Source: an uncultured Bacilli bacterium (GTDB lineage Bacteria > Bacillota_I > Bacilli_A > RF39 > UBA660). Taken from it: a DNA stretch of 39,706 bases. The number at the start of each line of letters is the position of its first letter. Position 1 is the first letter of the stretch. The stretch spans positions 1 through 39,706 of the forward strand of contig CAKONX010000002.1 in assembly GCA_934098345.1 (NCBI GenBank), read 5' to 3'. Below the pieces are notes generated by a model that worked only from the letters and a program-made list of their open reading frames with translations, searched no databases and had not been told where the DNA came from. The position numbers and the translations under genes were made by a program. Below, in pieces: positions 24,704-32,241 of this stretch.

Positions 24704-25459
24704 GCTGAAGGTGCTGAAGTAATTTATGCATTAAGAAATAATGAAACTCTATCTTCTAAAGTATTAAATGAACTTGCAAAAAATGGACAAATAATTAGAA
24801 AATATTATCAAAAAAGAGGTACAACAAATCCTAATAAAGATTATTACTTTATGTTAAGAGATACAGCTCCTTATGAATCAATAATAGTTGAATATGGTTT
24901 TTTAGATAATGTAGAAGATGCTGCTAGATTAAAGAAAAATTATGAACGTTATGCATATGCAACATTAGAAGCACTTTTAGATTACATGGGTTATTCAAAA
25001 GATGATTTGGATTATTATACAGTTAAATCAGGAGATACATTATATTCGATTGCTAAAAAATATGGAATAAGTGTTGATAAGTTAAAAGATTTGAACAATT
25101 TAAAATCAAACATGATTTCAGTTAATCAAAAACTATTAGTTAATGATCAAAAGAAAAATCAAGATACAAATGCATATATAGTTGAAAAAGGAGATACACT
25201 TTATTCAATAGCTAAAAAGTATAATACAACTGTAAATAAAATAAAAGAGTTAAATAATTTAAAAAGTGATACTTTATCTATTGGTCAAGAAATTACTATA
25301 CCAAGTAGCTTTGATGTTAAAACACATATAGTTAAATCAGGAGATACATTATACTCAATAGCAAGAATGTATAATACAACAGTAAATGCAATTAAGGTAG
25401 CTAATAATTTAAATAGCGATATTTTAAGTATAGGAAAAGAATTAATAATACCAGTATAA
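24704..25459 (+). pseudogene. N-acetylmuramoyl-L-alanine amidase, 3' part with three LysM domains
   Basis: The frame continues the 15348 gene after the element: A-E-G-A-E-V-I-Y-A-L-R-N, then the catalytic glutamate in I-I-V-E-Y-G-F-L-D-N, completing Amidase_3. Three LysM domains follow, each with V-x-x-G-D-T-L-Y-S-I-A, which bind peptidoglycan glycans. As it stands it has no start of its own at the border; ATG 24851 could start a fragment beginning M-L-R-D-T-A-P-Y, with no clear ribosome site. No signal peptide appears in either half, so export in the intact form would be by another route. 251 codons remain here. Confidence 0.92.
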
Positions 25460-25473
25460 TCTGGTATTTTTTT
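25447..25473 (+). terminator. terminator of the amidase gene
   Basis: ATACCAG and CTGGTAT flank TATAAT; the T tail follows. It overlaps the stop codon. Confidence 0.8.
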
Positions 25474-25580
25474 AATTTGTAAAAAATATGATATTTTATT
25501 GAATAAAAAGTTAAGACTTTATATAAAACTTTATAATAAAAATACAGGTATAATATATAATTTGCTTAGATGTGATTATT

Positions 25581-25661
25581 ATGATTCAAGAAAATAATTT
25601 AACTTATGAAGAATATGTAGATATTATTAAAACTGTTGTATGGAAATGTATAAGTGGATAG
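25581..25661 (+). CDS. possible 26-residue peptide or gene remnant
   Basis: ATG 25581 to TAG 25659-25661, starting M-I-Q-E-N-N-L-T-Y-E-E-Y-V-D-I-I. GTGATT precedes the ATG, and TATAAT at 25549-25554 could be its promoter. It reads like the beginning of a longer protein cut short, but I recognise no family. Confidence 0.3.
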   Translation: MIQENNLTYEEYVDIIKTVVWKCISG

Positions 25662-25669
25662 ATAAGAAT

Positions 25670-25949
25670 AATTGAAAGCAGGCGATTAATTTGAGATTAG
25701 TTCAATTCAGTTTTATATGTAATTGGGAATGCCAAAATTACTTGTGAGAAAAGTGATTATAAAGTAAGTTACCATTTTCCTCAAGTCAGGAAAATGGTTG
25801 ACATAGGATCAAAGACAAAAAGAAAAACTTTTGATTTTCGTTTATCTAGACACACATCTTGTTTAATAGTTTAAAATGCAAATCCTAGAAAAAAGTCATT
25901 TATTCTTGGACAAATACATTTTACAATGTTAATTTAATGTTGGTATTTT
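25670..25949 (+). ncRNA. candidate structured RNA, 280 nt
   Basis: No frame, but many complementary segments: AATTGAA (25670-25676) with TTCAATT (25701-25707); AATTACTT (25736-25743) with AAGTGATT (25751-25758); a perfect 11-bp hairpin ACCATTTTCCT / AGGAAAATGGT (25771-25781 and 25788-25798); TAGGAT (25804-25809) with ATCCTA (25882-25887). The end is an AAATAC / GTATTT pair with a T run (about 25914-25949). It fits none of tmRNA, RNase P, SRP or 6S RNA as far as I can see. It could also be a long leader of the gene at 25985. Strand is inferred from the terminator. Confidence 0.45.
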
Positions 25950-25984
25950 TTTGTAAAAATGATAATATTAATATAGGTGATAAT

Positions 25985-26791
25985 ATGAATTTCGATGATG
26001 AAGATAAATTTGTTTTAAATAAATCTAATATAGTGATGATTATTATAACTTCTGTATTATTAATTATTTCTATAGTTCTAGGATTTTTCTTATATAAATC
26101 CTTAAGTAATGAAGTAAAGACTCTTCCTGATCTAGAAACAACTTTAGGAAGAACTTCAACTATTTCTAAAAGGACAACAACTATTGAAACTACAACAACT
26201 GTTACAACAACAATTCCACCTGATAAATCACCATATTACAAAGTTGATGTTAATAATATATTAACAGATGAGATATTAACAAAAGAGAATATATCTAGAG
26301 ATGATGCAAAAAAGATAGTTGAAGTTATGTTTGATTTCTTAAACAAATTTTATAACATGGGTGATGATTCTTTATTTAATATAACTGATGTAATTAAATT
26401 TGCTCATAAAGGCGAAACTGATAAAATAACTTATAAAGATGCTACATATGGTGAAATATATCAAGCAAAAGAAATTCTTGATAAAGCATATGTTAAATCA
26501 TATATCTACACTGTTACATATCCTAAATATGATAAATATCAAGTTATATATGCAGCAAACAACAAATACTACAGACTAGAAAATAAACTAGATGGTGCTG
26601 AATTAGTATTCTCAACTGTTACAATAAATCAATATAATAATGGTTATATTTCAGCTGATGTTAAGTACTATAAGTCAAATTATGAAAGTGAAGGATATAC
26701 AGCTCCTGTCTATAAAAGTGTTCCAATTGAGTTAATGTATGAAAATGGAAGATGGAAAACTAAATCATATGTTTTTCCATTATATAAGTAG
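25985..26791 (+). CDS. membrane-anchored protein of unknown function
   Basis: 268 residues from ATG 25985 with AGGTGAT. A cytoplasmic N-terminus of about 17 acidic residues, one membrane helix (about 18-38), a Thr-rich linker (T-T-T-I-E-T-T-T-T-V-T-T-T) at about 60-80, and an extracytoplasmic domain. No family is recognised. The single helix plus Thr linker is typical of a surface-exposed domain held at a distance from the membrane. Followed nine bases later by another anchored gene, so the two probably form one unit. Confidence 0.6.
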   Translation: MNFDDEDKFVLNKSNIVMIIITSVLLIISIVLGFFLYKSLSNEVKTLPDLETTLGRTSTISKRTTTIETTTTVTTTIPPDKSPYYKVDVNNILTDEILTKENISRDDAKKIVEVMFDFLNKFYNMGDDSLFNITDVIKFAHKGETDKITYKDATYGEIYQAKEILDKAYVKSYIYTVTYPKYDKYQVIYAANNKYYRLENKLDGAELVFSTVTINQYNNGYISADVKYYKSNYESEGYTAPVYKSVPIELMYENGRWKTKSYVFPLYK

Positions 26792-26799
26792 GTGAAAAT

Positions 26800-27159
26800 A
26801 TGACTAATAGAAAATTTAATTTAATATTTGGTATTATTTCATTTTGTATTTTAATAATAATATCTATAATGGCATATATGTTAATTCGAAATGAATCATC
26901 AAGAGTTTACTTTAATATAAAAGAGATAGAAAACTATAATTGGAAAAGTAATAATGTATTATTTAATTACATAGATGGAAAAGTAACTTTGGAAGTAAAT
27001 GGTGACAAAATGTATAATGAAAAAGAAGCAACAATTGATACTCAAACTGGAGAAATATTAAAAGATAAATTATATATAAGAAGTGTTACAAATAACAATT
27101 TAGTTATATGGTACGAAAAAGAAGAATATAGATTACAAAAAGAAATTATTGCAAGATAA
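26800..27159 (+). CDS. small membrane-anchored protein of unknown function
   Basis: 119 residues with AGGTGAAAAT before the start. One N-terminal membrane helix (about 8-28), then a compact extracytoplasmic part rich in beta residues (W-K-S-N-N-V-L-F-N-Y, V-T-L-E-V-N-G-D-K). No family is recognised. Its stop lies in the shared terminator with the LCP gene. Confidence 0.6.
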   Translation: MTNRKFNLIFGIISFCILIIISIMAYMLIRNESSRVYFNIKEIENYNWKSNNVLFNYIDGKVTLEVNGDKMYNEKEATIDTQTGEILKDKLYIRSVTNNNLVIWYEKEEYRLQKEIIAR

Positions 27160-27186
27160 AAGACTGGTTATCCAGTCTTTTTTAGT
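27158..27186. terminator. bidirectional terminator between convergent genes
   Basis: AAAGACTGG (27159-27167) pairs with CCAGTCTTT (27172-27180), loop TTAT. A run of T follows on the plus strand and of A precedes, serving both the plus-strand gene and the minus-strand LCP gene. Confidence 0.88.
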
Positions 27187-28984
27187 TGTTTACAACATCA
27201 AATGTAATTGTTTGAACATTAGTAGTAAGAACACCATTTCTAACACTTTGATTAATAATTGTTCCATTTGTATAATCTTCACTTGTAGTAACATTTACAA
27301 ATACTTCAATGCCTCTAGCTTCACACCAACTTTTAGCATATTCAATTGATTTATTTTTAAAATTTGGAATTGATTCTTGTCTTTTAACTGTGTAGTATTT
27401 TTTTCCAATTACTGGAACTTCATAAGTGTCATTAACTGAGAAGTTAAATGTTTTAACTGGTTCATTTTTTTCAAGTTCTAAAGTAACTTTTAATGCATGT
27501 TTTATCTCTTCAAGACTTTGTTCATAATATTGGAATGTATAAACCGAACTTCTTAAATTATTTACATACATTGTTAAATCATAACCAGTTAAATATGTTT
27601 TTTGAATATTTATCATTGATCCTGAGTTACCACTAAATATCATTGATTTACCAACATTATACAAGTTCATCATTTGATTAGTAGACATATTAGTATCAAT
27701 ATTTGCTGATATAGAATCTAATACTTTAAAGAAAGCATCAACATTTTTTAAATTCTTTGCTGAATTGGCAATTGCTTCAACAACTAATTGCTGATGTTGT
27801 ACCCTTTGGAAGTCCCCTGCAGGAAGAGTGTGTCTATGTCTTGCAAATGCAAGTGCTTGTTCACCATCCATATGTTGGAATCCGCTTTTTATACATTGTA
27901 AATCCTCAGGCTTTTTACTTCTTTTTGAATTTTGCTCACAGAAATTTATTTTTTCTGGAACCGTTATATCAATACCATCAAGGGCATTAACTAAATCAAC
28001 AACACCTTTAAAATTAATTTTTACATAATAATCTATTTTAATATCAACTAAATTTTCAACTGTATTAATAACGCACGTTGAACCATAAGCTGCTGAAGAA
28101 TTTATTTTTGATGATTCTCCTTTTAAACAAGCAATTGGTACATAAGTATCTCTTGGAATTGAAAATACTGTGGCATTTAATGTGTTAGGATTAAAACTCA
28201 TAAGCATTAATGTGTCTCCATTAAAAGCTTGATTAGCGTTTAATACATCACTTGTTGAATCAACTCCCATTATAAGAACAGTGAAAGGTTTATCAACAGT
28301 TCCAGGATTTTCAATATAATCTTGATTTTTCATTTCTTTAGAATAGGTAAATTGAACTTTGACTTCATTTTCTATATTCTTATAAGCATCATAACCTTCA
28401 AATTTTATAATATAATTACTTGTAATAAATATAGCATCAAGTTCACCACCATAAAGTTTTTCTAATAGTTCAAAGTTTGAATCATACTCTGTAACGTTTA
28501 CTTTTAATTTTTCCTTTTTTATATATTCTTTTGGTAGAATATTACCTTCAACATCAGTTTCATTATTTAAAATACCTACTTTAAAATCATTAGTATTGGA
28601 AAATTCTTTATCATTTAATAAAATCATATTGGTTGTATAAAGTATTTTATCTTTACTCATACTATCTAAAATACCATATACTTTATTAATTGTAAGTGAA
28701 CCAACAAGGGAAACAGCTGCAATTAGAAGTACTATAAAGGATAAAAATATAACTGTTTTATTTTTTTTACTCATAAGTAGAAGTAAATTACCAATAATAT
28801 AAAGTAGAAGTAATACTCCTAATACAGAAAGAGCAATAACTCTAAGAGTTGTTTCAATATTATTAAGTAGTAAAAGTGATCTAAAAAGATAACCATAACT
28901 AAAGATAAAAATTATTGAAACAAATATATATACTAAACGAATACTTAATTTGGTATTGTTAAATTTCTTTAAGAATTTTTTCAT
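27182..28984 (-). CDS. LytR-CpsA-Psr (LCP) family protein with C-terminal PASTA-like domain
   Basis: 600 residues on the minus strand. Three N-terminal membrane helices (about 15-110), an extracytoplasmic domain of about 110 residues without clear homology, then the LCP domain from about residue 230: V-L-I-M-G-V-D-S-T, N-G-D-T-L-M-L-M-S-F, I-P-R-D-T-Y-V, and F-A-R-H-R at about 390 (conserved arginines that bind the polyprenyl pyrophosphate). The final 70 residues (S-I-P-N-F-K-N-K-S-I-E-Y-A-K-S-W-C ... I-N-Q-S-V-R-N-G) look like a PASTA domain, which binds peptidoglycan. LCP proteins transfer teichoic acids or capsule from lipid carriers to peptidoglycan. AAGGGGA precedes ATG 28984. Confidence 0.85.
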   Translation of the reverse strand: MKKFLKKFNNTKLSIRLVYIFVSIIFIFSYGYLFRSLLLLNNIETTLRVIALSVLGVLLLLYIIGNLLLLMSKKNKTVIFLSFIVLLIAAVSLVGSLTINKVYGILDSMSKDKILYTTNMILLNDKEFSNTNDFKVGILNNETDVEGNILPKEYIKKEKLKVNVTEYDSNFELLEKLYGGELDAIFITSNYIIKFEGYDAYKNIENEVKVQFTYSKEMKNQDYIENPGTVDKPFTVLIMGVDSTSDVLNANQAFNGDTLMLMSFNPNTLNATVFSIPRDTYVPIACLKGESSKINSSAAYGSTCVINTVENLVDIKIDYYVKINFKGVVDLVNALDGIDITVPEKINFCEQNSKRSKKPEDLQCIKSGFQHMDGEQALAFARHRHTLPAGDFQRVQHQQLVVEAIANSAKNLKNVDAFFKVLDSISANIDTNMSTNQMMNLYNVGKSMIFSGNSGSMINIQKTYLTGYDLTMYVNNLRSSVYTFQYYEQSLEEIKHALKVTLELEKNEPVKTFNFSVNDTYEVPVIGKKYYTVKRQESIPNFKNKSIEYAKSWCEARGIEVFVNVTTSEDYTNGTIINQSVRNGVLTTNVQTITFDVVNN

Positions 28985-29117
28985 TTATATCTTCCCCTTT
29001 ATACTTCTATATAGTATAGGAAAATTATACTACAAAGAAGAAAGTAACACAATTAATTTTTATATTTATTTTTTCTTATATGTTTGTTATAATTATTTTG
29101 TGAAGTGAGGAAAAACA

Positions 29118-29882
29118 ATGAACAAGAAGACTAGAACAATTATATTTATAATATGTTTATTTTTATTAGTAAGTTTTGGAATAATATATATTTTTAGTGA
29201 GTTATATGCAGAACATGATATTCCAATAACAACAGTAACTGATGCATATAAATTTAAAAATGAATATGAAAGCGTTAATGATCAAGAAACTAGCAGTGGT
29301 AAAAAAATCAGAAATTTAACTATAGCTGATAATAATCCATTTGTTTATAAAACACCTGAAGAATTAGTTAAGATGATTGAGGATAAGAAAACATTTGTTG
29401 TTTACTTTGGATTTAGTACTTGTCCTTGGTGTAGAAGTGTTATAGATTCGTTAGTTGATGCATCTTTAGAAAAAGAAGTTAAAAAGATTTATTATGTAGA
29501 TGTTAAAGAAATTCGTGATACATTTGAATTAAATGATAATAATGAAGCTGTTAGAACTAAAGAAGGAACAGAAGCTTATTATAAATTACTTGAACTATTA
29601 AATCCTGTATTACAAGATTATAGTCCACTTACTTATGAAACTAAAAAAGGTAAGACTAAAGAAGTTAAAATTGATGAAAAAAGAATTTATGCTCCAAGTG
29701 TTGTAATAGTTAAAAATGGAGAAGCAATTAGTTTAGAAACTGGTATAGTTGAAAAATTAACTGATCCTTATATGGAATTAACTGATGAAATAAAATGTGA
29801 AATCAAAGAAGCGTTTGCTTGTATGTTTGATAAACTTGAAAGTGAAGAAAATACTTGCTCAGTAGAAAATAAAACTTGTTAA
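29118..29882 (+). CDS. membrane-anchored thioredoxin-like protein (CPWC)
   Basis: 254 residues. N-terminal membrane helix (about 8-26), a linker, then a thioredoxin-like domain with F-G-F-S-T-C-P-W-C-R-S as active site (about residue 98) and a Y-A-P-S-V-V-I-V-K-N-G segment with the cis-proline. Four further cysteines lie in the last 30 residues (K-C-E-I, A-C-M, T-C-S, T-C), unusual for the family, which may form disulfides. Probably acts outside the membrane on thiol or disulfide exchange. TATAAT near 29088 and a GAGG site precede it; a bidirectional terminator follows. Confidence 0.75.
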   Translation: MNKKTRTIIFIICLFLLVSFGIIYIFSELYAEHDIPITTVTDAYKFKNEYESVNDQETSSGKKIRNLTIADNNPFVYKTPEELVKMIEDKKTFVVYFGFSTCPWCRSVIDSLVDASLEKEVKKIYYVDVKEIRDTFELNDNNEAVRTKEGTEAYYKLLELLNPVLQDYSPLTYETKKGKTKEVKIDEKRIYAPSVVIVKNGEAISLETGIVEKLTDPYMELTDEIKCEIKEAFACMFDKLESEENTCSVENKTC

Positions 29883-29920
29883 AAAAAGAAAATCATTTTT
29901 TAGAAGATTTTCTTTTTTTT
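29881..29920. terminator. bidirectional terminator between convergent genes
   Basis: AAAGAAAATC (29884-29893) pairs with GATTTTCTTT (29905-29914), with A and T runs outside. It serves the CPWC gene and the minus-strand CmpB-like gene. Confidence 0.85.
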
Positions 29921-30639
29921 GCTTTAATTTTGGTTTCGTTTAATTCTTTATTTAATTTTACTTTGTCTTTATTAAGCTTATTTTTTAATAAATATATTTT
30001 ATTAAATACTTTCATATCTGGAAATGATGCAATAAGTCTTTTATGTAGGAAAGTTTTTGAATTTAATATTTCTTTTACTTTTTTAGTAATTACTTCTGTT
30101 GAATCGCATCTTATTGAACTTGATATATTTTTTAAAGAAATAATAATGTTAAACGATAAAATTATATCAATTAACGTGATTACTAGTAATAGTATAGTAA
30201 TTATTTTTAATGCTAAATCACTAAATGATGTTAATAAAGTTATTAAAATAGGATTTATTCCATAGAACATTACAATACCACCAATTCCAAAAGGAATAGC
30301 GCATTCTAGACAAATACGACCATTAATATTAAATTTTTGATCACTGTAATCCCACCAACGATTTTTAAATACTTTTTCCATTACATATGAAGTAATATAT
30401 TCAAGTACGGCACATAATATAATTGCCATTATAAATAAGACTAATGGATCACTTGCATACTTGTTTAAAAGAAGTGTAATTAAAACTCCACCAAAACCAT
30501 ATATTGGGCAAAGGGGACCAATTAGAAATCCTCTGTTTACAAATTTATGCATTTTTAAGAGAGTTACTATTATTTCAATTACCCATCCAATAAATGAGTA
30601 ACAATAAAATAATAAAATTAGAATACAAAGTTCTTTCAT
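29893..30639 (-). CDS. CmpB-like integral membrane protein (putative ABC-transporter type IV)
   Basis: 248 residues, five or six membrane helices. Family signature segments are F-I-G-W-V-I-E near the start, the N-R-G-F-L-I-G-P-L-C-P-I-Y-G-F-G-G block, and N-R-W-W-D-Y-S-D with N-I-N-G-R-I-C-L-E-C-A-I-P-F-G. The basic C-terminal tail is cytoplasmic. Function of the family is not established; no ATPase is nearby. Confidence 0.8.
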   Translation of the reverse strand: MKELCILILLFYCYSFIGWVIEIIVTLLKMHKFVNRGFLIGPLCPIYGFGGVLITLLLNKYASDPLVLFIMAIILCAVLEYITSYVMEKVFKNRWWDYSDQKFNINGRICLECAIPFGIGGIVMFYGINPILITLLTSFSDLALKIITILLLVITLIDIILSFNIIISLKNISSSIRCDSTEVITKKVKEILNSKTFLHKRLIASFPDMKVFNKIYLLKNKLNKDKVKLNKELNETKIKAKKRKSSKK

Positions 30640-30670
30640 ATCATCACCTATAAAAATTATATCATAATGT

Positions 30671-30698
30671 TTGATTATTAGGGAATAGGTGTTATAAT
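30671..30698 (+). promoter_or_regulatory. promoter of the small exported protein gene
   Basis: TTGATT (30671-30676), 16 bases, TATAAT (30693-30698) with TGT before it. Confidence 0.7.
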
Positions 30699-30721
30699 AT
30701 TCATGAGAGGATTGATTAGAT

Positions 30722-31153
30722 ATGAAAAAATCTAAATTAATGTTTTTTAGTATAGCAGTAATGTTCTTGGTTTGTTCTTGTTTTGTTTCAGCATCGTTTT
30801 CTTACTTTATAAAACCTTCAACAAATGAGACAGATTTATTAACTGCTAGTTTAATAAGTAATGAAATTAGTTATGATTATATAGAAGGATTAAATTCAGG
30901 TGAAGAAAAAAGTGTTGTTGTTACAATTATGAGTAATAATAACTTTGATACATTTTTTAAATTATATTATAAAGGAAATGTAATAGTTACTTCAGAAGAA
31001 AGAACAACTGATAAATTAGAAAGTTTTCAAAATAAAGCTATAACAGTAAATGTAAAAAATGATACCAATGAATATCAAACATTTAAAATAGATGCTAAAA
31101 GTGGACTAAATTTTGGAGAACTTGAATTAAATGATGAGGAAAATGAAATATAA
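30722..31153 (+). CDS. small exported protein, unknown function
   Basis: 143 residues with N-terminal signal (K-K-S-K-L, hydrophobic core, V-S-A-S). After the signal comes S-F-S-Y-F-I-x-P-S-T-N-E-T-D-L-L-T-A-S-L, loosely like the beginning of TasA/CalY-type surface proteins (A-x-F-T-D ... N-x-F-T-A-G); the match is not strong enough to assign. The rest is acidic and beta-rich, consistent with one Ig-like or fibre-type domain. A terminator follows. Confidence 0.55.
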   Translation: MKKSKLMFFSIAVMFLVCSCFVSASFSYFIKPSTNETDLLTASLISNEISYDYIEGLNSGEEKSVVVTIMSNNNFDTFFKLYYKGNVIVTSEERTTDKLESFQNKAITVNVKNDTNEYQTFKIDAKSGLNFGELELNDEENEI

Positions 31154-31165
31154 TTTTCCTTTTTG
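31137..31165 (+). terminator. terminator
   Basis: AGGAAAAT (31137-31144) pairs with ATTTTCCT (31153-31160), followed by T's; overlaps the end of the exported-protein gene. Confidence 0.75.
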
Positions 31166-31217
31166 TTTGTTTTATATTTTATATTTGATATAATTAGATA
31201 GATAGGAAGTGCTTAAT

Positions 31218-32216
31218 GTGAAATATATATCTTTTGTTGTTCCATGTTATAATTCAGAAAAGTATATGGAAAATTGTATTGATTCTTTACTAATTGGTGG
31301 AGAAGATGTTGAAATAATTATTATAGATGATGGATCAACTGATAAAACTGGAAAAATTGCAGATAAATATCAAAAAAAATATCCAAGTATAATAAAAGCT
31401 ATTCATCAAGAAAATGGTGGACATGGTGCTGGAATAATGACTGGTTTAAAAGCTGCAACTGGAAAATACTTTAAAGTTCTTGACAGTGATGACTGGGTTG
31501 ATAAAAAAGCTTATAAAACATTACTTAAAAAAATAAAGAAAATTGATTCAGATTTAATAATCATGAATTATGTTTATACTTATACTGATGGTAGGACAAA
31601 TCAAACTATTTCATTTAAAAATGTTTTTAAAGAGGAAGAAGAAATGACTTGGGATGAAATGAAAAGATTTAAACCAACTCAATATTTATCTCTTCATTCT
31701 CTTATGTATAAGAAAAGCGTATTAGATGCATCTAATATGGAATTACCACTTCATACTTTTTATGAAGATAACTTATTTATTTATATTCCATTTGTTAATA
31801 CTAAAACAATTTATTATCTAGATTTAGATTTCTATAGATATTTTATTGGAAGAGAAGATCAATCAGTTCAAGAACCACAATTAATAAAAAGAAGTTCACA
31901 TCAAGTTCTTGTTACTAAACTTGTATGTAATAAATATGATTTAAATACAGTAGAATCTAAAAAATTAAGAAATATGATGTATCGAGAATGTGTATTCTGT
32001 ATGACTATTGGTACAATATTTTCGCGTCTTGCTATGAATGAAGAGGGAGAAAAACAATATAAAGAATTATGGAATAGTATTAAAGAAAATAATCCAAAAC
32101 TTTATAAGAAATTACGTTTTTCAAAAGCAGGATTTGTATCTCTTCCTGGTAAGTTTGGTAGATTCATAGCTATAAAAGGTTATAGATTTGCTCATAGTCT
32201 AGTTAAATTTAACTAG
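31218..32216 (+). CDS. glycosyltransferase family 2
   Basis: 332 residues from GTG 31218, chosen because AGGAAG (31204-31209) is well spaced. GT-A fold with F-V-V-P-C-Y-N-S-E near the start, I-I-I-D-D-G-S-T-D-K-T-G, N-G-G-H-G-A-G-I-M-T-G and L-D-S-D-D-W-V-D (the DxD-type metal site). The remainder is a variable acceptor region. Likely makes a wall or surface polysaccharide; acceptor and sugar unknown. The stop overlaps a palindromic terminator. Confidence 0.88.
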   Translation: MKYISFVVPCYNSEKYMENCIDSLLIGGEDVEIIIIDDGSTDKTGKIADKYQKKYPSIIKAIHQENGGHGAGIMTGLKAATGKYFKVLDSDDWVDKKAYKTLLKKIKKIDSDLIIMNYVYTYTDGRTNQTISFKNVFKEEEEMTWDEMKRFKPTQYLSLHSLMYKKSVLDASNMELPLHTFYEDNLFIYIPFVNTKTIYYLDLDFYRYFIGREDQSVQEPQLIKRSSHQVLVTKLVCNKYDLNTVESKKLRNMMYRECVFCMTIGTIFSRLAMNEEGEKQYKELWNSIKENNPKLYKKLRFSKAGFVSLPGKFGRFIAIKGYRFAHSLVKFN

Positions 32217-32223
32217 GCTTTTA
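32196..32223 (+). terminator. terminator of the glycosyltransferase gene
   Basis: AGTCTAGTTAAA and TTTAACTAGGCT are inverted repeats with one wobble pair, then TTTTAT. Contains the stop codon. Confidence 0.65.
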
Positions 32224-32241
32224 TATTAAGGAGACTAAATT

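Noticed and set aside
27757..28028. plus-strand frames inside the LCP gene
   Set aside because: No ribosome sites or recognisable products; they are antisense frames within a strong minus-strand coding gene.
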